From assembly GCA_020048755.1 (NCBI GenBank), contig JAIFMD010000066.1:1-34721 (forward strand): 34,721 nucleotides of DNA, in the 5' to 3' direction. The stretch is from Spirochaetota bacterium. GTDB lineage: Bacteria; Spirochaetota; Spirochaetia; Treponematales; UBA12059. The notes beneath the pieces were generated by a model that searched no databases, had not been told where the DNA came from, and saw only the letters and a list, made by a program, of their open reading frames with translations. Shown here piece after piece: positions 1 through 10,200 of the stretch. A program made the translations under genes and the position numbers. Within the stretch, counting starts at the first letter, position 1. The number at the start of each line of letters is the position of its first letter.

Positions 1-377
1 AACAGGGTACGGGCTTCGGCAAGTTTGCCCAGCCCAATGGCACCGAAGCCTTCCAGCGTAACGAGCATGGGTGAACGTGGGCCAAATTTGTATGATTCCT
101 GGATGAAGGAGACGGCACGTTCGTATTCACCAAGTTCATACTGGCACCGTGCCAGCATCGCCCAGGCATCGCCATATGCGGGATTGAGCGCAATAGCCTC
201 GGTAAACGCATCGACGGCGCGGAAAGTTTCACCGGAAGCCATCAAGGCCAGTCCGGAATTGTACAGGGTACGTGCGTCGACCGTTTTAGCAGTCTGGGCA
301 TGACCAGGCGTGGCGACGCTGATCACCACCACGGTGGCGAGGACAACGGCCAGACGGGAGGCCGCAGGGCTCGTCAC
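1..377 (-). CDS. TPR-repeat exported protein, 3' end truncated by window edge; GTG start overlaps upstream stop
   Basis: Reverse-strand translation VTSPAASRLAVVLATVVVISVATPGHAQTAKTVDARTLYNSGLALMASGETFRAVDAFTEAIALNPAYGDAWAMLARCQYELGEYERAV...: signal peptide followed by TPR motifs. The listed + strand ORF here is its shadow. Confidence 0.75.
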   Translation of the reverse strand, partial: MTSPAASRLAVVLATVVVISVATPGHAQTAKTVDARTLYNSGLALMASGETFRAVDAFTEAIALNPAYGDAWAMLARCQYELGEYERAVSFIQESYKFGPRSPMLVTLEGFGAIGLGKLAEARTL

Positions 378-1171
378 GATTCCTCGGGAGCCTCCGGCCT
401 GCGGAGTATCTTGACGGCTCCGATCCGGTGGCCGTCCATCTCCTGGATGACGAAATCAAAGGATTTCCAGGCTACTTTCTCGTATCGCGAAGGAATCTTG
501 CCAAACAGGTCGAAAACAAAACCACCGAGGGTATCGAATCCTTCTACCGGCAGGCCCAGTCCTGTTTCCTCGTTCAGATCCTCGAGGTTGACCCTGGCGT
601 CGCAGAGCCAGGCGGCGTCTCCGATGGCGACGATGTCCTCGCGTTCATTGTCGAACTCATCCTGGATGTCACCGACAATTTCCTCGATGATGTCTTCCAT
701 ACACACTATGCCGGACACTCCACCATATTCGTCGATGGCTATGGCAATGTGCACGTGGCGGCGCTTGAATTCGCGGAGCAATGAATCTATGCGCTTGGAT
801 TCAGGCACAAAAAAAGGCTTGCGTATCATGGTAGCAAGGTTTATTGGCTCGTTCTTGGCAATGGCGAGCAGAAGATCCTTGACGTACAGCACGCCGGCTA
901 CATCGTCGATGGTTTCGCGGTACACCGGTATCCTGGAATGGCCACAGGTCGTTACGGTCTCCAGAAGTTCATCACGAGGGGCATCGATCGACACAAATAC
1001 CGTATCGATGCGAGGCACCATGACTTCCTTGACCGTCGTTTCGGAGAGTTCCTGGATGCCACGTATCATTTCACGGCGCTCGGAACTGACCTCGTCGGCC
1101 TCGTCTTCCGGGCCAGCAGCCCTGGAACGCATTGCCATTCTGATTTTTTCAAATAAACCGCTCGTCTTCAA
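374..1171 (-). CDS. tlyC: CBS-domain hemolysin/CorC-family protein (TlyC-like)
   Basis: ORF with REMIRGIQELSETTVKEVMVPRIDTVFVSIDAPRDELLETVTTCGHSRIPVYRETIDDVAGVLYVKDLL (CBS pair) plus a C-terminal CorC_HlyC domain (GLPVEGFDTLGGFVFDLFGKIP). Confidence 0.9.
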   Translation of the reverse strand: MKTSGLFEKIRMAMRSRAAGPEDEADEVSSERREMIRGIQELSETTVKEVMVPRIDTVFVSIDAPRDELLETVTTCGHSRIPVYRETIDDVAGVLYVKDLLLAIAKNEPINLATMIRKPFFVPESKRIDSLLREFKRRHVHIAIAIDEYGGVSGIVCMEDIIEEIVGDIQDEFDNEREDIVAIGDAAWLCDARVNLEDLNEETGLGLPVEGFDTLGGFVFDLFGKIPSRYEKVAWKSFDFVIQEMDGHRIGAVKILRRPEAPEES

Positions 1172-1620
1172 AATATCTTTTCCTCCGATAAAGTCAAAAG
1201 CAGGCTCTCCTGGCGCGCCAGCATGGGCTCGTCAGGGCCATTCGTAGCATGATCAAGGCCGGCAAGGTGCAACACACCGTGCAGGACAAGGCGTTTCAGT
1301 TCTTCATTCTGGGTTACGCCGAACTCCGCCGCGTTGCGTTGGAGAACCGGGAGACATACTACCACGTCTCCGGCTATATAGCGACGGTCGTTTTCATCGT
1401 CTACCCATTCGCCAAGCGTAAACGACAGCACATCGGTAGGGCCTTCCTTGCCACGGTACTCGGCATTGAGGCCGGCCATGAACTCGTCGCCACAGAAATA
1501 CAGCGACAGATTCCAGGAATCCTCGCCAATCGCGTCTATGGCTTTGACCGCAAAGGCTGCGGCGGCATCGAGCCAGGCAGGCTCCGGCATATCACGGAAA
1601 TCGACCGCAACGGAATTCAT
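1168..1620 (-). CDS. ybeY: Endoribonuclease YbeY / rRNA maturation factor
   Basis: LNAEYRGKEGPTDVLSFTLGE and the metal-binding motif HGVLHLAGLDH; 4-nt overlaps with both neighbours. Confidence 0.93.
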   Translation of the reverse strand: MNSVAVDFRDMPEPAWLDAAAAFAVKAIDAIGEDSWNLSLYFCGDEFMAGLNAEYRGKEGPTDVLSFTLGEWVDDENDRRYIAGDVVVCLPVLQRNAAEFGVTQNEELKRLVLHGVLHLAGLDHATNGPDEPMLARQESLLLTLSEEKIF

Positions 1621-3836
1621 GCCTGCTCCCTGGTCTTGGGGTATTCAATCCTGGAATGAAAATGCCCCGAAAGTACCCGTACGAACGAATTTTTTATCAG
1701 TTCAAGATCCCTGAACGTCAGGTTTGACATCGCCAACTGGCCATTCTCGTAGCGGCCCATGACCATTTCCTTGACGAATTGCTCGAGTCGCCCTATGGTC
1801 GGCCGTTTGAGGGTCCTCGATGCTGCCTCGACACAATCCGCAAGCATAACCACGGCTGCCTCCCTGCTCGAAGGCAGGGGACCGGGGTAACGGTACTCGT
1901 CGGAACTGGTTTCTACCGATTCTTTCTGTGCCTGGGCAAAGAAATAGGTTATGAGGGAGGTGCCATGATGCTCAGCTATGATGGCCCTGACAGAATCAGG
2001 CAGCCTGAGGGCCTCGGCCCGCTCCAGCCCGAATTTGACATGGCCGCGCAGAACGGTAGCCGACAGGCGCGGGTTGATCTCATCGTGCTTGTTGTAGCCG
2101 GCCTGGTTTTCTATGAAGTACTCGGGCTTCTCGATTTTACCAATATCGTGATAGTACGCGCCGACGCGGGCCAGCAGGGCATCGGCACCGATTTCGCGGC
2201 TGGCCGACTCGGCAAGGTGGGCTACCGTCACGGAATGGCTGTAGGTGCCCGGTGCTACCGACAGGAGGCGCTTGAGTGCCGGCGCGTTGAGGTCAGACAA
2301 TTCCTGAAGCCTGAAAACTGTCGGCGCGTTGAGCGCGTGCTCCAGCAGCGGCAGAAACGAAAGTGCCAGCACGCCGCAGAGGAAGCCATTGACTGACGAC
2401 CAGAAGCCTGCCCCCAACGCACCGACGAACCCCCGGTCCGAAAGTGCTGCCAACGCGAAACCGGCAAACAACCGGGCCAGGGCGAGCTGGCCGCCAGCGC
2501 GCACGAGGTCGATTCGTTTCTCGGCCCGCCTGACCAGCACGATGCCCGCAAATCCGGAGATCAGGGCCTGTGCTGGCACGAATGCATCGAATCCAGTAAC
2601 GAGCACGAGGCTGGAAGCGATAAGGACGGTAAACATCAGTGCGAATCGCTCACCTATGAGTATTGCAACGAGCATCGACACCAGGGCTGTCGGCAGCAGC
2701 GCTTCGTACTGCGTATCGAGGAAAGATGGCAGGAAGGCCGCGAGAGCGCTGGCAACGATAAAATACCCCGAGGCGAGCAATACCACAAACCAGAAGCCCA
2801 TGCCGTCAAGGCGCACCCCGGTATTCACCCGGCCGAGCACTGAAGCGGCTCCCAAGCCCAACGTTGACAGCAACATGATGCCCGCTATGACGAACAAGGG
2901 GTCCAGCCGTGTTCCCGACCCACGAAGGGCTGCAAGACGATCGATATCTTCAGCCGTGACAATGAATCCCTTGCGGATGACCTTGTCACCCTTGGTTATC
3001 TTCCGCATCACGGGTTCTACCCTGGCTTTTGCAGCCTCGAGGCGACGGATACTCTGATCAGTATCAAAAAATGCGTTTTCCTTGGCAAAAGCCGTGGCAA
3101 TATCGGAAGCAAGCGCTGTCATGGTAGCTGACATTTTGAGTGACCGGGCAATTTCTACAGATGCCGGTTTGATGCGCCTCAGTGTCGTGGCCTTCTCGAT
3201 AGCCACCTGTTCGTAGAGCAAGGGGCCGTCGGTCCAACGGCGCAACTCGAGACTCTCGGGGTTGTATGCTTCGAGACCCAGGTCGGGTATGGCGAAAACC
3301 CCACGGCGCATGAGCGTCTCGAGCACTATCCGGCCTTGCTCTAAGGCATTCGAGGGGGCTGGATACTCGGCGAGCCGTTTTGACAGATCCGTAGAGATCA
3401 GTTCGGGAAAGGCTCCGCGGATCCTGAGTGATAGCTCGTCACTGGTAATATTCCCCGCGGACAACTGCAGGAAAGACTTCCTGAACGCAGCGACTGCTTC
3501 AATGGAAGACTTGGTGGCAGCGTCATCAAGTGAGAACACAGCGGGAACGAGTCGGAGTTCGGCATCGGTCCTGACCTTCGTAGCCTTGGCGTCTATGTAC
3601 ACGACGTCGATCTCGGCGACAATGTCGCGATCAGCCACCTTGCCAGCCTCGAAACCGCCCAACCCGGCAGAACCGGAAATTGCGCCAAAACCTATGAACG
3701 CCGCAAGGCAACCAAGCCCGGCAAGTACAACTATTCCATACCGGCGCAGGGAAGTACCGTCACGTACAGCAGAAGCCATGCGGGAGTTTGCGAACCTGGC
3801 CACGAGGGAATGCCAGAAATCAGATTTCAGAGTCAT
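1617..3836 (-). CDS. 7TM-HD family membrane phosphohydrolase (PgpH-like, HDIG)
   Basis: N-terminal extracytoplasmic domain, several TM helices, C-terminal HD domain (PGTYSHSVTVAHLAESASREIGADALLARVGAYYHDIGKIEKPEYFIENQ). Confidence 0.9.
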   Translation of the reverse strand: MTLKSDFWHSLVARFANSRMASAVRDGTSLRRYGIVVLAGLGCLAAFIGFGAISGSAGLGGFEAGKVADRDIVAEIDVVYIDAKATKVRTDAELRLVPAVFSLDDAATKSSIEAVAAFRKSFLQLSAGNITSDELSLRIRGAFPELISTDLSKRLAEYPAPSNALEQGRIVLETLMRRGVFAIPDLGLEAYNPESLELRRWTDGPLLYEQVAIEKATTLRRIKPASVEIARSLKMSATMTALASDIATAFAKENAFFDTDQSIRRLEAAKARVEPVMRKITKGDKVIRKGFIVTAEDIDRLAALRGSGTRLDPLFVIAGIMLLSTLGLGAASVLGRVNTGVRLDGMGFWFVVLLASGYFIVASALAAFLPSFLDTQYEALLPTALVSMLVAILIGERFALMFTVLIASSLVLVTGFDAFVPAQALISGFAGIVLVRRAEKRIDLVRAGGQLALARLFAGFALAALSDRGFVGALGAGFWSSVNGFLCGVLALSFLPLLEHALNAPTVFRLQELSDLNAPALKRLLSVAPGTYSHSVTVAHLAESASREIGADALLARVGAYYHDIGKIEKPEYFIENQAGYNKHDEINPRLSATVLRGHVKFGLERAEALRLPDSVRAIIAEHHGTSLITYFFAQAQKESVETSSDEYRYPGPLPSSREAAVVMLADCVEAASRTLKRPTIGRLEQFVKEMVMGRYENGQLAMSNLTFRDLELIKNSFVRVLSGHFHSRIEYPKTREQA

Positions 3837-4797
3837 ATGCGTCTATTATCTTTCTGACCAGGGGATTTCGTACGACATCACGCCCGTCCATACGGCAGAC
3901 GAAAATGTCATCGATGGACGAGAGCACGTTCAGGGCATGGACGAGCCCTGACTCTGATTTTCGTGGCAAGTCAATCTGCGTTATATCACCAGTCACGACA
4001 GCGGCAGAACCTTCACCTATCCTGGTAAGAAACATCTTCATCTGCTCTTTTGTCGTGTTCTGGGCTTCATCCAGGATGACGACGCAGTTGTTGAGGCTCC
4101 GGCCACGCATATAGGCGAGCGGCGCAATCTCGATGGTATGATTATCTTCAAGCCTCTTTACAACGTCATAGGGCACGAGCGCTTCCATGGCATCGTACAG
4201 AGGTCGCAGGTATGGGCTGATTTTCTGACCGAGATCTCCAGGCAAGAAGCCAAGACTCTCTCCAGCCTCAACGACGGGACGCGTCAATACAAGCCTGCGC
4301 CTCGATTTGGTCAGCACTTCACGGAGAGCCCAGGCGACGGCAAGATAGGTCTTGCCTGTGCCCGCCGGTCCGATGGCCATGCTGATGTCGTGGGTCGACA
4401 AGCCCCTCAGATACAACGCCTGGTTGGCGGTACGCGGATATACTTTTGAAAAAGCGCCAGGCACCTGGATGGCTGATTCCTTGAAAAAATCAGCACAAGA
4501 GCGATCCCCGCCCGGATTGGGCAGGTCCGGAGCCAGGCTGGCATGTATGGCTGTGATCAGGTCAGGTGAAGCAGGCATACCTTCTTCTATGGATTCAAGC
4601 AACTGCCTGATCAGGGCTGTAAACAACCCTCGGAGGCAGGCATCAGGCGACTCCAGAAACAGCTCATTGCCACGAACAAACACAGGCACGCCCATGAGGC
4701 GTTCCAGAACGCGGAGATTATAGTCGTTGACGCCACAGACGTCGGCCAGGAGCCTCATGTCGTCCAGGGCGATGCCTACAGCTTCAGTCGGGGTCAC
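3820..4797 (-). CDS. phoH: PhoH-like ATPase (GTG start)
   Basis: AIGPAGTGKTYLAVAWAL (Walker A), VVILDEAQNTTKEQMKMFLTRIG (Walker B), VVTGDITQIDLP typical of PhoH. Confidence 0.92.
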   Translation of the reverse strand: MTPTEAVGIALDDMRLLADVCGVNDYNLRVLERLMGVPVFVRGNELFLESPDACLRGLFTALIRQLLESIEEGMPASPDLITAIHASLAPDLPNPGGDRSCADFFKESAIQVPGAFSKVYPRTANQALYLRGLSTHDISMAIGPAGTGKTYLAVAWALREVLTKSRRRLVLTRPVVEAGESLGFLPGDLGQKISPYLRPLYDAMEALVPYDVVKRLEDNHTIEIAPLAYMRGRSLNNCVVILDEAQNTTKEQMKMFLTRIGEGSAAVVTGDITQIDLPRKSESGLVHALNVLSSIDDIFVCRMDGRDVVRNPLVRKIIDAYDSEI

Positions 4798-4851
4798 GTA
4801 TATCCATCCTACCCTTGCATCGGGAAAAAATCAAGGAATGAACAAGATGGC

Positions 4852-7800
4852 TCAATCCCAGGATACCGTCTCACCTTCCCGTTTATAGGTTGACTTGATC
4901 TGGGAAACCGAGCGCCATGATAGTGTCAGTGCAAAATTGCTCTTGAAATAGTATTCAAGCGTATCGGCGTCGAGTACGGGACTCGCTGAGAACGTCGCAG
5001 CAAGATCCCAGTCATGCAGGTAATGCGTAGCCGTGACAGAGAGGGATTTCAGCTTGAAAAGAGATTCTTTACGATCATCGCCCAAAGGATCAAAAAAATT
5101 GAATGACTTGACGAGATCTACCAGTGGATTGACAGGATCGACGTTTTGAGGGATCTCGAAAAAACCGGGATAGTAACGCCACAGTGATGAGTTTCTGGAG
5201 GTCGACGAAAAGGTGATGTCCAGGAATTCGTGTACCTTGAACGTCACACCAAGGACGAAATTCAGGTACGAATCGGTGAACCGTAAAAAACTCTGCTGGG
5301 CAGTGGCATTGACGTCGAGCGTCCATGCAATACGCTGGCGCCATGCAATCGGGGGCTTCCAGCTATTCACAAAACCGATTACAGCGGAACTCATACGGAA
5401 CTCCGGGTCACCTGTAGAAACCCAGCCCGCACTCTCCGTCAACTCGTACGCTATAGCCTCCTTGGCACTCAATGAGGCCGAAAATCCGTTCCAGGCTACA
5501 GCGGCAGACGTCGACACGGGCAACTCCGACTCGATGTTCCAGATGAACGAACTTGTGAGTACCGGCCAGGGAGCTATCCCGACAGTCAGGCTTGAACTCA
5601 GGGGGTCCCAAGCAAATTCCTCGTCTTTAGCAGGAACTGTATACGCCGTACCGACACTGAGGGTTGCCCAGGGAGCTTTGAGGTTCAACCTGGCTGAATA
5701 TCCCTGGAGTAGGGGCGGAATATCGGCGGCCAGTGTAAAACTCTGGGCATAGCCCCAGGGTTTAAGCCCCAGGTTCAGGGCCAGCGAATGTGCACTGATG
5801 GTATCCTCGGTCCAGTCTGCCTTGATTTTCTTGTAGGCAGCAGCTTTCGGATCAGTCGGATCCGCTCCCATTGCCTCGAAGGCATATTCATACAGCATTG
5901 AAGAAAGGGAATAACTGATGCTTGTAGGTGACCACAGCCAGAAATCCTGGAAGGGAGAACTGACAAGCTTGAGGGTCGCGGACACCTTGTCGTTGCGGTA
6001 CTGGGCATCCTGCTTGGCCCAGGTTGCCAGAAGCGAATCACTCGCATACACGATATCATCGGTAATATGCAGCCGGTCCTGGTACTGGGTTGATGCGGAG
6101 AGCCCCGCAGTCAGACTCAGCAACCCCTCGTAGGCAGCCCCGGATAGGGCGAGGGTGCCTGCGTTCCTGATGGTGTTCGTATCATACAGTGACGACCAGT
6201 CAACTTCCACTGGCTCTTTCCAGGAAGAAGTCAGGAAACGGCGCTTCCATGAGTAACTCGGAGACCAGGTCCAGCCGAGCGAGGTGGAGAATGGCACACG
6301 CTCGGCAAGGGTCTCAGCCGTCGCAAGTAGCGGCGGCATGAAATCAGCCGCGCTTGTAGCGGCTAGCGGAACAGGCTTCACTGCTTCAGCCCATGGAACT
6401 TCCAGCGCAGGCAGCACCCTGAGGGCCGCCGCGATGGCATCGTCCTTTACAGGTTCATCGCCTGATGCAAGAGCACCGGGTTCCGCAACAGCGGCAAGCC
6501 CCGCAACAGACGCTGCGGCCCTGGAAGAAGCCATCCGGGGATACTTGAACATGGTGCCCGAGACGGTTCCGGCCGCATCCACCAGCGTCCATTCGTACGG
6601 AGCGAAAAATTCACGGGCAGGATCAACTGCGAACAGGGTTTTCCCGTCTGCATCGGCTGGAGTCGGCTTGAGTATGGAATTCCATGTCAGCGAAGAAGAC
6701 AGCTTGCTCAAGGCAACCGCGGAGAGCCAGGGTGGAAGCACCGAAGGGGGAATGCCCGTCGTCAGACTTATGGTATCGGTAAAGGAGGATATCTTTGAAA
6801 TCGTCGTTTCATCCTTTTCCTGATCGAGGAACTCGAGCCAGTTCATGTTCTCGGTCCTGTCCTTGAAATCCATGTTGTAATAGCTGTCGCTGTAGTATGG
6901 GGCCGAGAAACTGATCTTGACCGGTCCCAGATCCAGGCTGGATGCCAGTTCCCACCCAAAACGGAACGGGAGGACAGTACCGTAGAGATCGACATCATTC
7001 CACATACTCGTATACTCATGTGCGGCAACGAAAGGCGTATAGGTTCCATCTGATGATGCGAATGCGGATCTGGTCAGCCCCAGGCCTGCAAAGCCGACGA
7101 TGGACTTGAAGGGTCCCCAGGTGGCCACCTTGGCCTGCGTTGCCATGAAGCCGCCCAGAGTCGAATACAAATCAATGAGCACTTTTATAAAATCAGTCGT
7201 AGTATCCTTTTTTTTCTCGCGGGTTGTGCGCAAAAAAACGCCCTCAACTACCCGCTCGTAACCGGACGCTCCGTTTGCAATCTTGAGAAGGCTGATTTCC
7301 TGCTCCTTGGGCTCCTTCTCACCGAGCAGATAGGTGGTCGTCTGCACGGAGCGTCCAAAACGCTCGTCATAACCGAATACCGGATGGAATACGATTTCCT
7401 CACCTGGATAATAGAAAAACGGTAAGTACAGAAGCGGAATCTCGCCTACCGAGAGCGTTGCATTCTGCATGGCCCATTCATTGCCACCGAGTATCCAGAT
7501 TTTGGAGGCACGGATTGAATAGTGGGGATTTTCATCGACGCAGGAACTGACAACCCCGTCTTTGAATACCATGACATCGGTGCCACGTTTGAGGATGTCA
7601 TCCGCCCTGAAAAACAAGGCACCGGCGGTGGTGGAACCGGAAGCGGCAGAACTGGCCCCCCGCTTGCTTTCTCCATCCAGGAATACGCCGCTCCAGTCAT
7701 CCATATCCAGTTCCAGCGCTTCACCCAGGAAAAAATCCGAACCGTCGGGTTTGGTGCGCTCGAACACAATGTCGCCCGTTGCCGACAGGATGTTGGCATC

Positions 7801-8289
7801 ACGGTTGACGGTTATCTGGTCGGCAGCGATAGTCAGGCTCTCGCCCGAATCGTCATCCTTGACAGAGATACGGACACGACCTGTAAAACGGACCAACGAT
7901 TCAGCCTCTTCCCGAGCACTCAGGTACTCGGTGGCATCAGCTGACACAATTGTTATGGTTTTTGAAGAAGCCGCTGGAACCGGCGGGGCCTTGACCCCGA
8001 AATGCTCGTTCAGCCGTGACCGCAATTCCTGCGCACCGCCAGTCTCCACCAGTCCGAGTTGCCGTACCCACGCGACCAGCGCGTAGTAATCAGCGCTGGC
8101 TATGTCGAGGGCCAGAGTTTGCTGGACCAGGTCGGGCTCTGCCTCGGCTGCCTGACCCTCAACCAGGACGCCTGCAGCCGGCGACGCCGCGGCGACTGAG
8201 GATTCCTGGGCATGCGCCGGGTGCGCTCCAAGGATGATAGCGGCTATCATCGCCGTCATGATCGCGGCGCGTAACGGGCATCTTGCCAT
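4852..8289 (-). CDS. Large outer-membrane protein, LptD/OstA-like
   Basis: 1145 aa with signal peptide (MTAMIAAIILGAHPAHAQ), OstA-like N-domain (FTGRVRISVKDDDSGESLTIAADQITVNRDANILSATGDIVFER) and a long beta-strand-rich C-terminal part. Confidence 0.75.
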   Translation of the reverse strand: MARCPLRAAIMTAMIAAIILGAHPAHAQESSVAAASPAAGVLVEGQAAEAEPDLVQQTLALDIASADYYALVAWVRQLGLVETGGAQELRSRLNEHFGVKAPPVPAASSKTITIVSADATEYLSAREEAESLVRFTGRVRISVKDDDSGESLTIAADQITVNRDANILSATGDIVFERTKPDGSDFFLGEALELDMDDWSGVFLDGESKRGASSAASGSTTAGALFFRADDILKRGTDVMVFKDGVVSSCVDENPHYSIRASKIWILGGNEWAMQNATLSVGEIPLLYLPFFYYPGEEIVFHPVFGYDERFGRSVQTTTYLLGEKEPKEQEISLLKIANGASGYERVVEGVFLRTTREKKKDTTTDFIKVLIDLYSTLGGFMATQAKVATWGPFKSIVGFAGLGLTRSAFASSDGTYTPFVAAHEYTSMWNDVDLYGTVLPFRFGWELASSLDLGPVKISFSAPYYSDSYYNMDFKDRTENMNWLEFLDQEKDETTISKISSFTDTISLTTGIPPSVLPPWLSAVALSKLSSSLTWNSILKPTPADADGKTLFAVDPAREFFAPYEWTLVDAAGTVSGTMFKYPRMASSRAAASVAGLAAVAEPGALASGDEPVKDDAIAAALRVLPALEVPWAEAVKPVPLAATSAADFMPPLLATAETLAERVPFSTSLGWTWSPSYSWKRRFLTSSWKEPVEVDWSSLYDTNTIRNAGTLALSGAAYEGLLSLTAGLSASTQYQDRLHITDDIVYASDSLLATWAKQDAQYRNDKVSATLKLVSSPFQDFWLWSPTSISYSLSSMLYEYAFEAMGADPTDPKAAAYKKIKADWTEDTISAHSLALNLGLKPWGYAQSFTLAADIPPLLQGYSARLNLKAPWATLSVGTAYTVPAKDEEFAWDPLSSSLTVGIAPWPVLTSSFIWNIESELPVSTSAAVAWNGFSASLSAKEAIAYELTESAGWVSTGDPEFRMSSAVIGFVNSWKPPIAWRQRIAWTLDVNATAQQSFLRFTDSYLNFVLGVTFKVHEFLDITFSSTSRNSSLWRYYPGFFEIPQNVDPVNPLVDLVKSFNFFDPLGDDRKESLFKLKSLSVTATHYLHDWDLAATFSASPVLDADTLEYYFKSNFALTLSWRSVSQIKSTYKREGETVSWD

Positions 8290-8332
8290 ACGGGGTCACA
8301 TGATACGGCAGATCGTCCATATCAGTAAAGGC

Positions 8333-8438
8333 GGCAATCGCGGGCCGTAGGCCGCGATTGCCAGCCGTGGGTCGACCCGACTCGCTGTGCTCGCGGGTCA
8401 ATCGCGGCTCGCGGGCCGTAGGCCGCGATTGCCAGCCG
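8333..8438. repeat. REP-like hairpin pair: exact 28-bp direct repeat (8340-8367 and 8411-8438), each with an inverted repeat
   Basis: gcgggccgtaggccgcgattgccagccg occurs twice, 71 bp apart. ggcaatcgcgg...ccgcgattgcc forms an 11-bp inverted repeat (8333-8362). A GGGTCGACCC palindrome (8369-8378) lies between the copies. Confidence 0.85.
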
Positions 8439-8493
8439 CGCGGAACAATCAACTAAAATGCATCGGGTCAGACAAGCTACGGGCTCTACGACT

Positions 8494-9123
8494 TCAATGC
8501 AACAGCGAGGCCACTGCGGGAATGTCGGGTTTGTAGACCATCAGAGCGAAGACGATGGCCAGGGGGGCGACGCCCGCGAGGCTTATCCACCAGCGCAGCC
8601 TCAGAATCCGGGTAAGTTCCGCGGGGAGCGCTGGGTCGGCAGGATCGAGCTGGGCCATAAGCGCATTGACCTTGTACTGTGTCGGGATATCACTGACAAC
8701 CCAGAAAAGGCCAGAAAGCAGAAAGAGTACGAAGCCAACCGACAGCCACCCGATCTGCCACAGATCACCCATCGAGAAGCTGAGCGAGAGGCCAGCGATA
8801 ACCGAAATGATAATGAGAGGTGACGAGAACCGTGCATCCAGCCAGGCTACGGTAGAGTAGGTATGAAGTATCACGTCCTTGCGGCCCGAGACGAGGCTGC
8901 GTTGTTCCCAGAGCATACCCACCACCGCGTTGGCGAAAAACAGGGTGGTCGCAACGATGTGGACAAAACGGGCATGGCCATACAAGGCAGGCTGGACAAG
9001 GAGTGCGATGAATTCCTCCCGGAAGAAGAGGGCAAAAGCGATCATCCCTGCCATAACGGCCAAAAGGCCTATCAGTACGTATTTGTTCTTCATATTCAAC
9101 CATTGGAGCATAGTCTCCAGCAT
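8494..9123 (-). CDS. DUF2269-like integral membrane protein
   Basis: 209 aa with about 5 hydrophobic segments; HARFVHIVATTLFFANAVVGMLW...YSTVAWLDARFSSPLIIISVIAGL. Exact start uncertain (alternative Met at about 9111 or 9093). Confidence 0.65.
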   Translation of the reverse strand: MLETMLQWLNMKNKYVLIGLLAVMAGMIAFALFFREEFIALLVQPALYGHARFVHIVATTLFFANAVVGMLWEQRSLVSGRKDVILHTYSTVAWLDARFSSPLIIISVIAGLSLSFSMGDLWQIGWLSVGFVLFLLSGLFWVVSDIPTQYKVNALMAQLDPADPALPAELTRILRLRWWISLAGVAPLAIVFALMVYKPDIPAVASLLH

Positions 9124-9234
9124 TTTTCAATCACGGTAGCCGGCTTGCAGGGTTGCCGAATCTTTCTGAGGTTTTAGATTGTCCGGGCTAATCATACCTG
9201 CTATATTCTACCCTCACCCATTGAGGAGCTTCGC

Positions 9235-10200
9235 ATGTTGAATCCCGCAGCAAGACGGTACTGGCCACAGTATAAATGGTCGAATGTGTTTGCCATGATT
9301 AAAAATATGGAGAAACATCAAAAGCGATGTACGGAGCCGTTCCGCGACAAGTTGGTTGTCATAACGGGGGCTACATCGGGCGTCGGCTATCATACGGCTC
9401 GAAAGTACGCTGCCATGGGCGCTCATGTCCTTATGATCAACAGAAACACGGAAAAATCAGAAAAGGTTCGGCAGGAGATCAGCGAGGAGTTCAACGTACC
9501 TGTAGAGTATTGTACAGCTGACCTATCGATCCTGGCCGATATCCAACGCGCGGGGCGATTCCTCGCTGAGCTCGGCAAGCCTATCGATGTACTCATTCAT
9601 AACGCGGGTCTGCACCTTGAAAAACGCACGGAGACAGCTGATGGTTTCGAGGTTAATTTTGCTCTGCACTATCTGGCTCCTTTCATCATCAATTCCATGC
9701 TTATGGAAAAATTCATGCGCGACAGGACAGGCAGGATCATCTTCGTCAACTCCGAAGCATACCGCTTCGCCGTATGGGGTCTCCGCCTGGACGACTTAGG
9801 GTGGGAAAAAACACGGTATTCCGGTCTCAAGGCTTACGGGGCGGGGAAGCTAGCACAGATTCTGTCGATGCGCCTCCTCGCCAAGGCCTTGTCGCCCTAC
9901 AACGTGACCGTGAATGCCATGCACCCGGGCATGGTACGTACGGATACGGGCAAAGACAACGGCCGGTTCTACCAATGGTACAAGAAGAACTTCATAGACA
10001 ATAAATCTGCATTGCCTGATATATCGGCGGAAGCGCTCTACTACCTTGGAGCCTCTGGTGAGCTGGGTCGAACGAGCGATGCCTTTTTTCATCTGACAAC
10101 CGAGGAAGGGCTCAACCCTCCCGCACTGGACATGGAGGCGGCGGAGGCTCTATGGGCCCGGACTATCGAGCTCTTACGCGAGAAAGGGGTGATGCTGTGA
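9235..10200 (+). CDS. Short-chain dehydrogenase/reductase (retinol-dehydrogenase-like)
   Basis: VVITGATSGVGYHTARKYA (TGxxxGxG), NAG motif (LIHNAGL), YGAGKLAQ (YxxxK-type). SD gaggag precedes the ATG. Confidence 0.92.
   Translation: MLNPAARRYWPQYKWSNVFAMIKNMEKHQKRCTEPFRDKLVVITGATSGVGYHTARKYAAMGAHVLMINRNTEKSEKVRQEISEEFNVPVEYCTADLSILADIQRAGRFLAELGKPIDVLIHNAGLHLEKRTETADGFEVNFALHYLAPFIINSMLMEKFMRDRTGRIIFVNSEAYRFAVWGLRLDDLGWEKTRYSGLKAYGAGKLAQILSMRLLAKALSPYNVTVNAMHPGMVRTDTGKDNGRFYQWYKKNFIDNKSALPDISAEALYYLGASGELGRTSDAFFHLTTEEGLNPPALDMEAAEALWARTIELLREKGVML

Noticed and set aside
300-1247. Long + strand ORF (315 aa) and many similar antisense ORFs (for example 2329-3057, 13333-14178, 21366-22322)
   Set aside because: They are shadows of confidently identified genes on the opposite strand; composition is Ser/Arg/Pro-rich with no domain logic.
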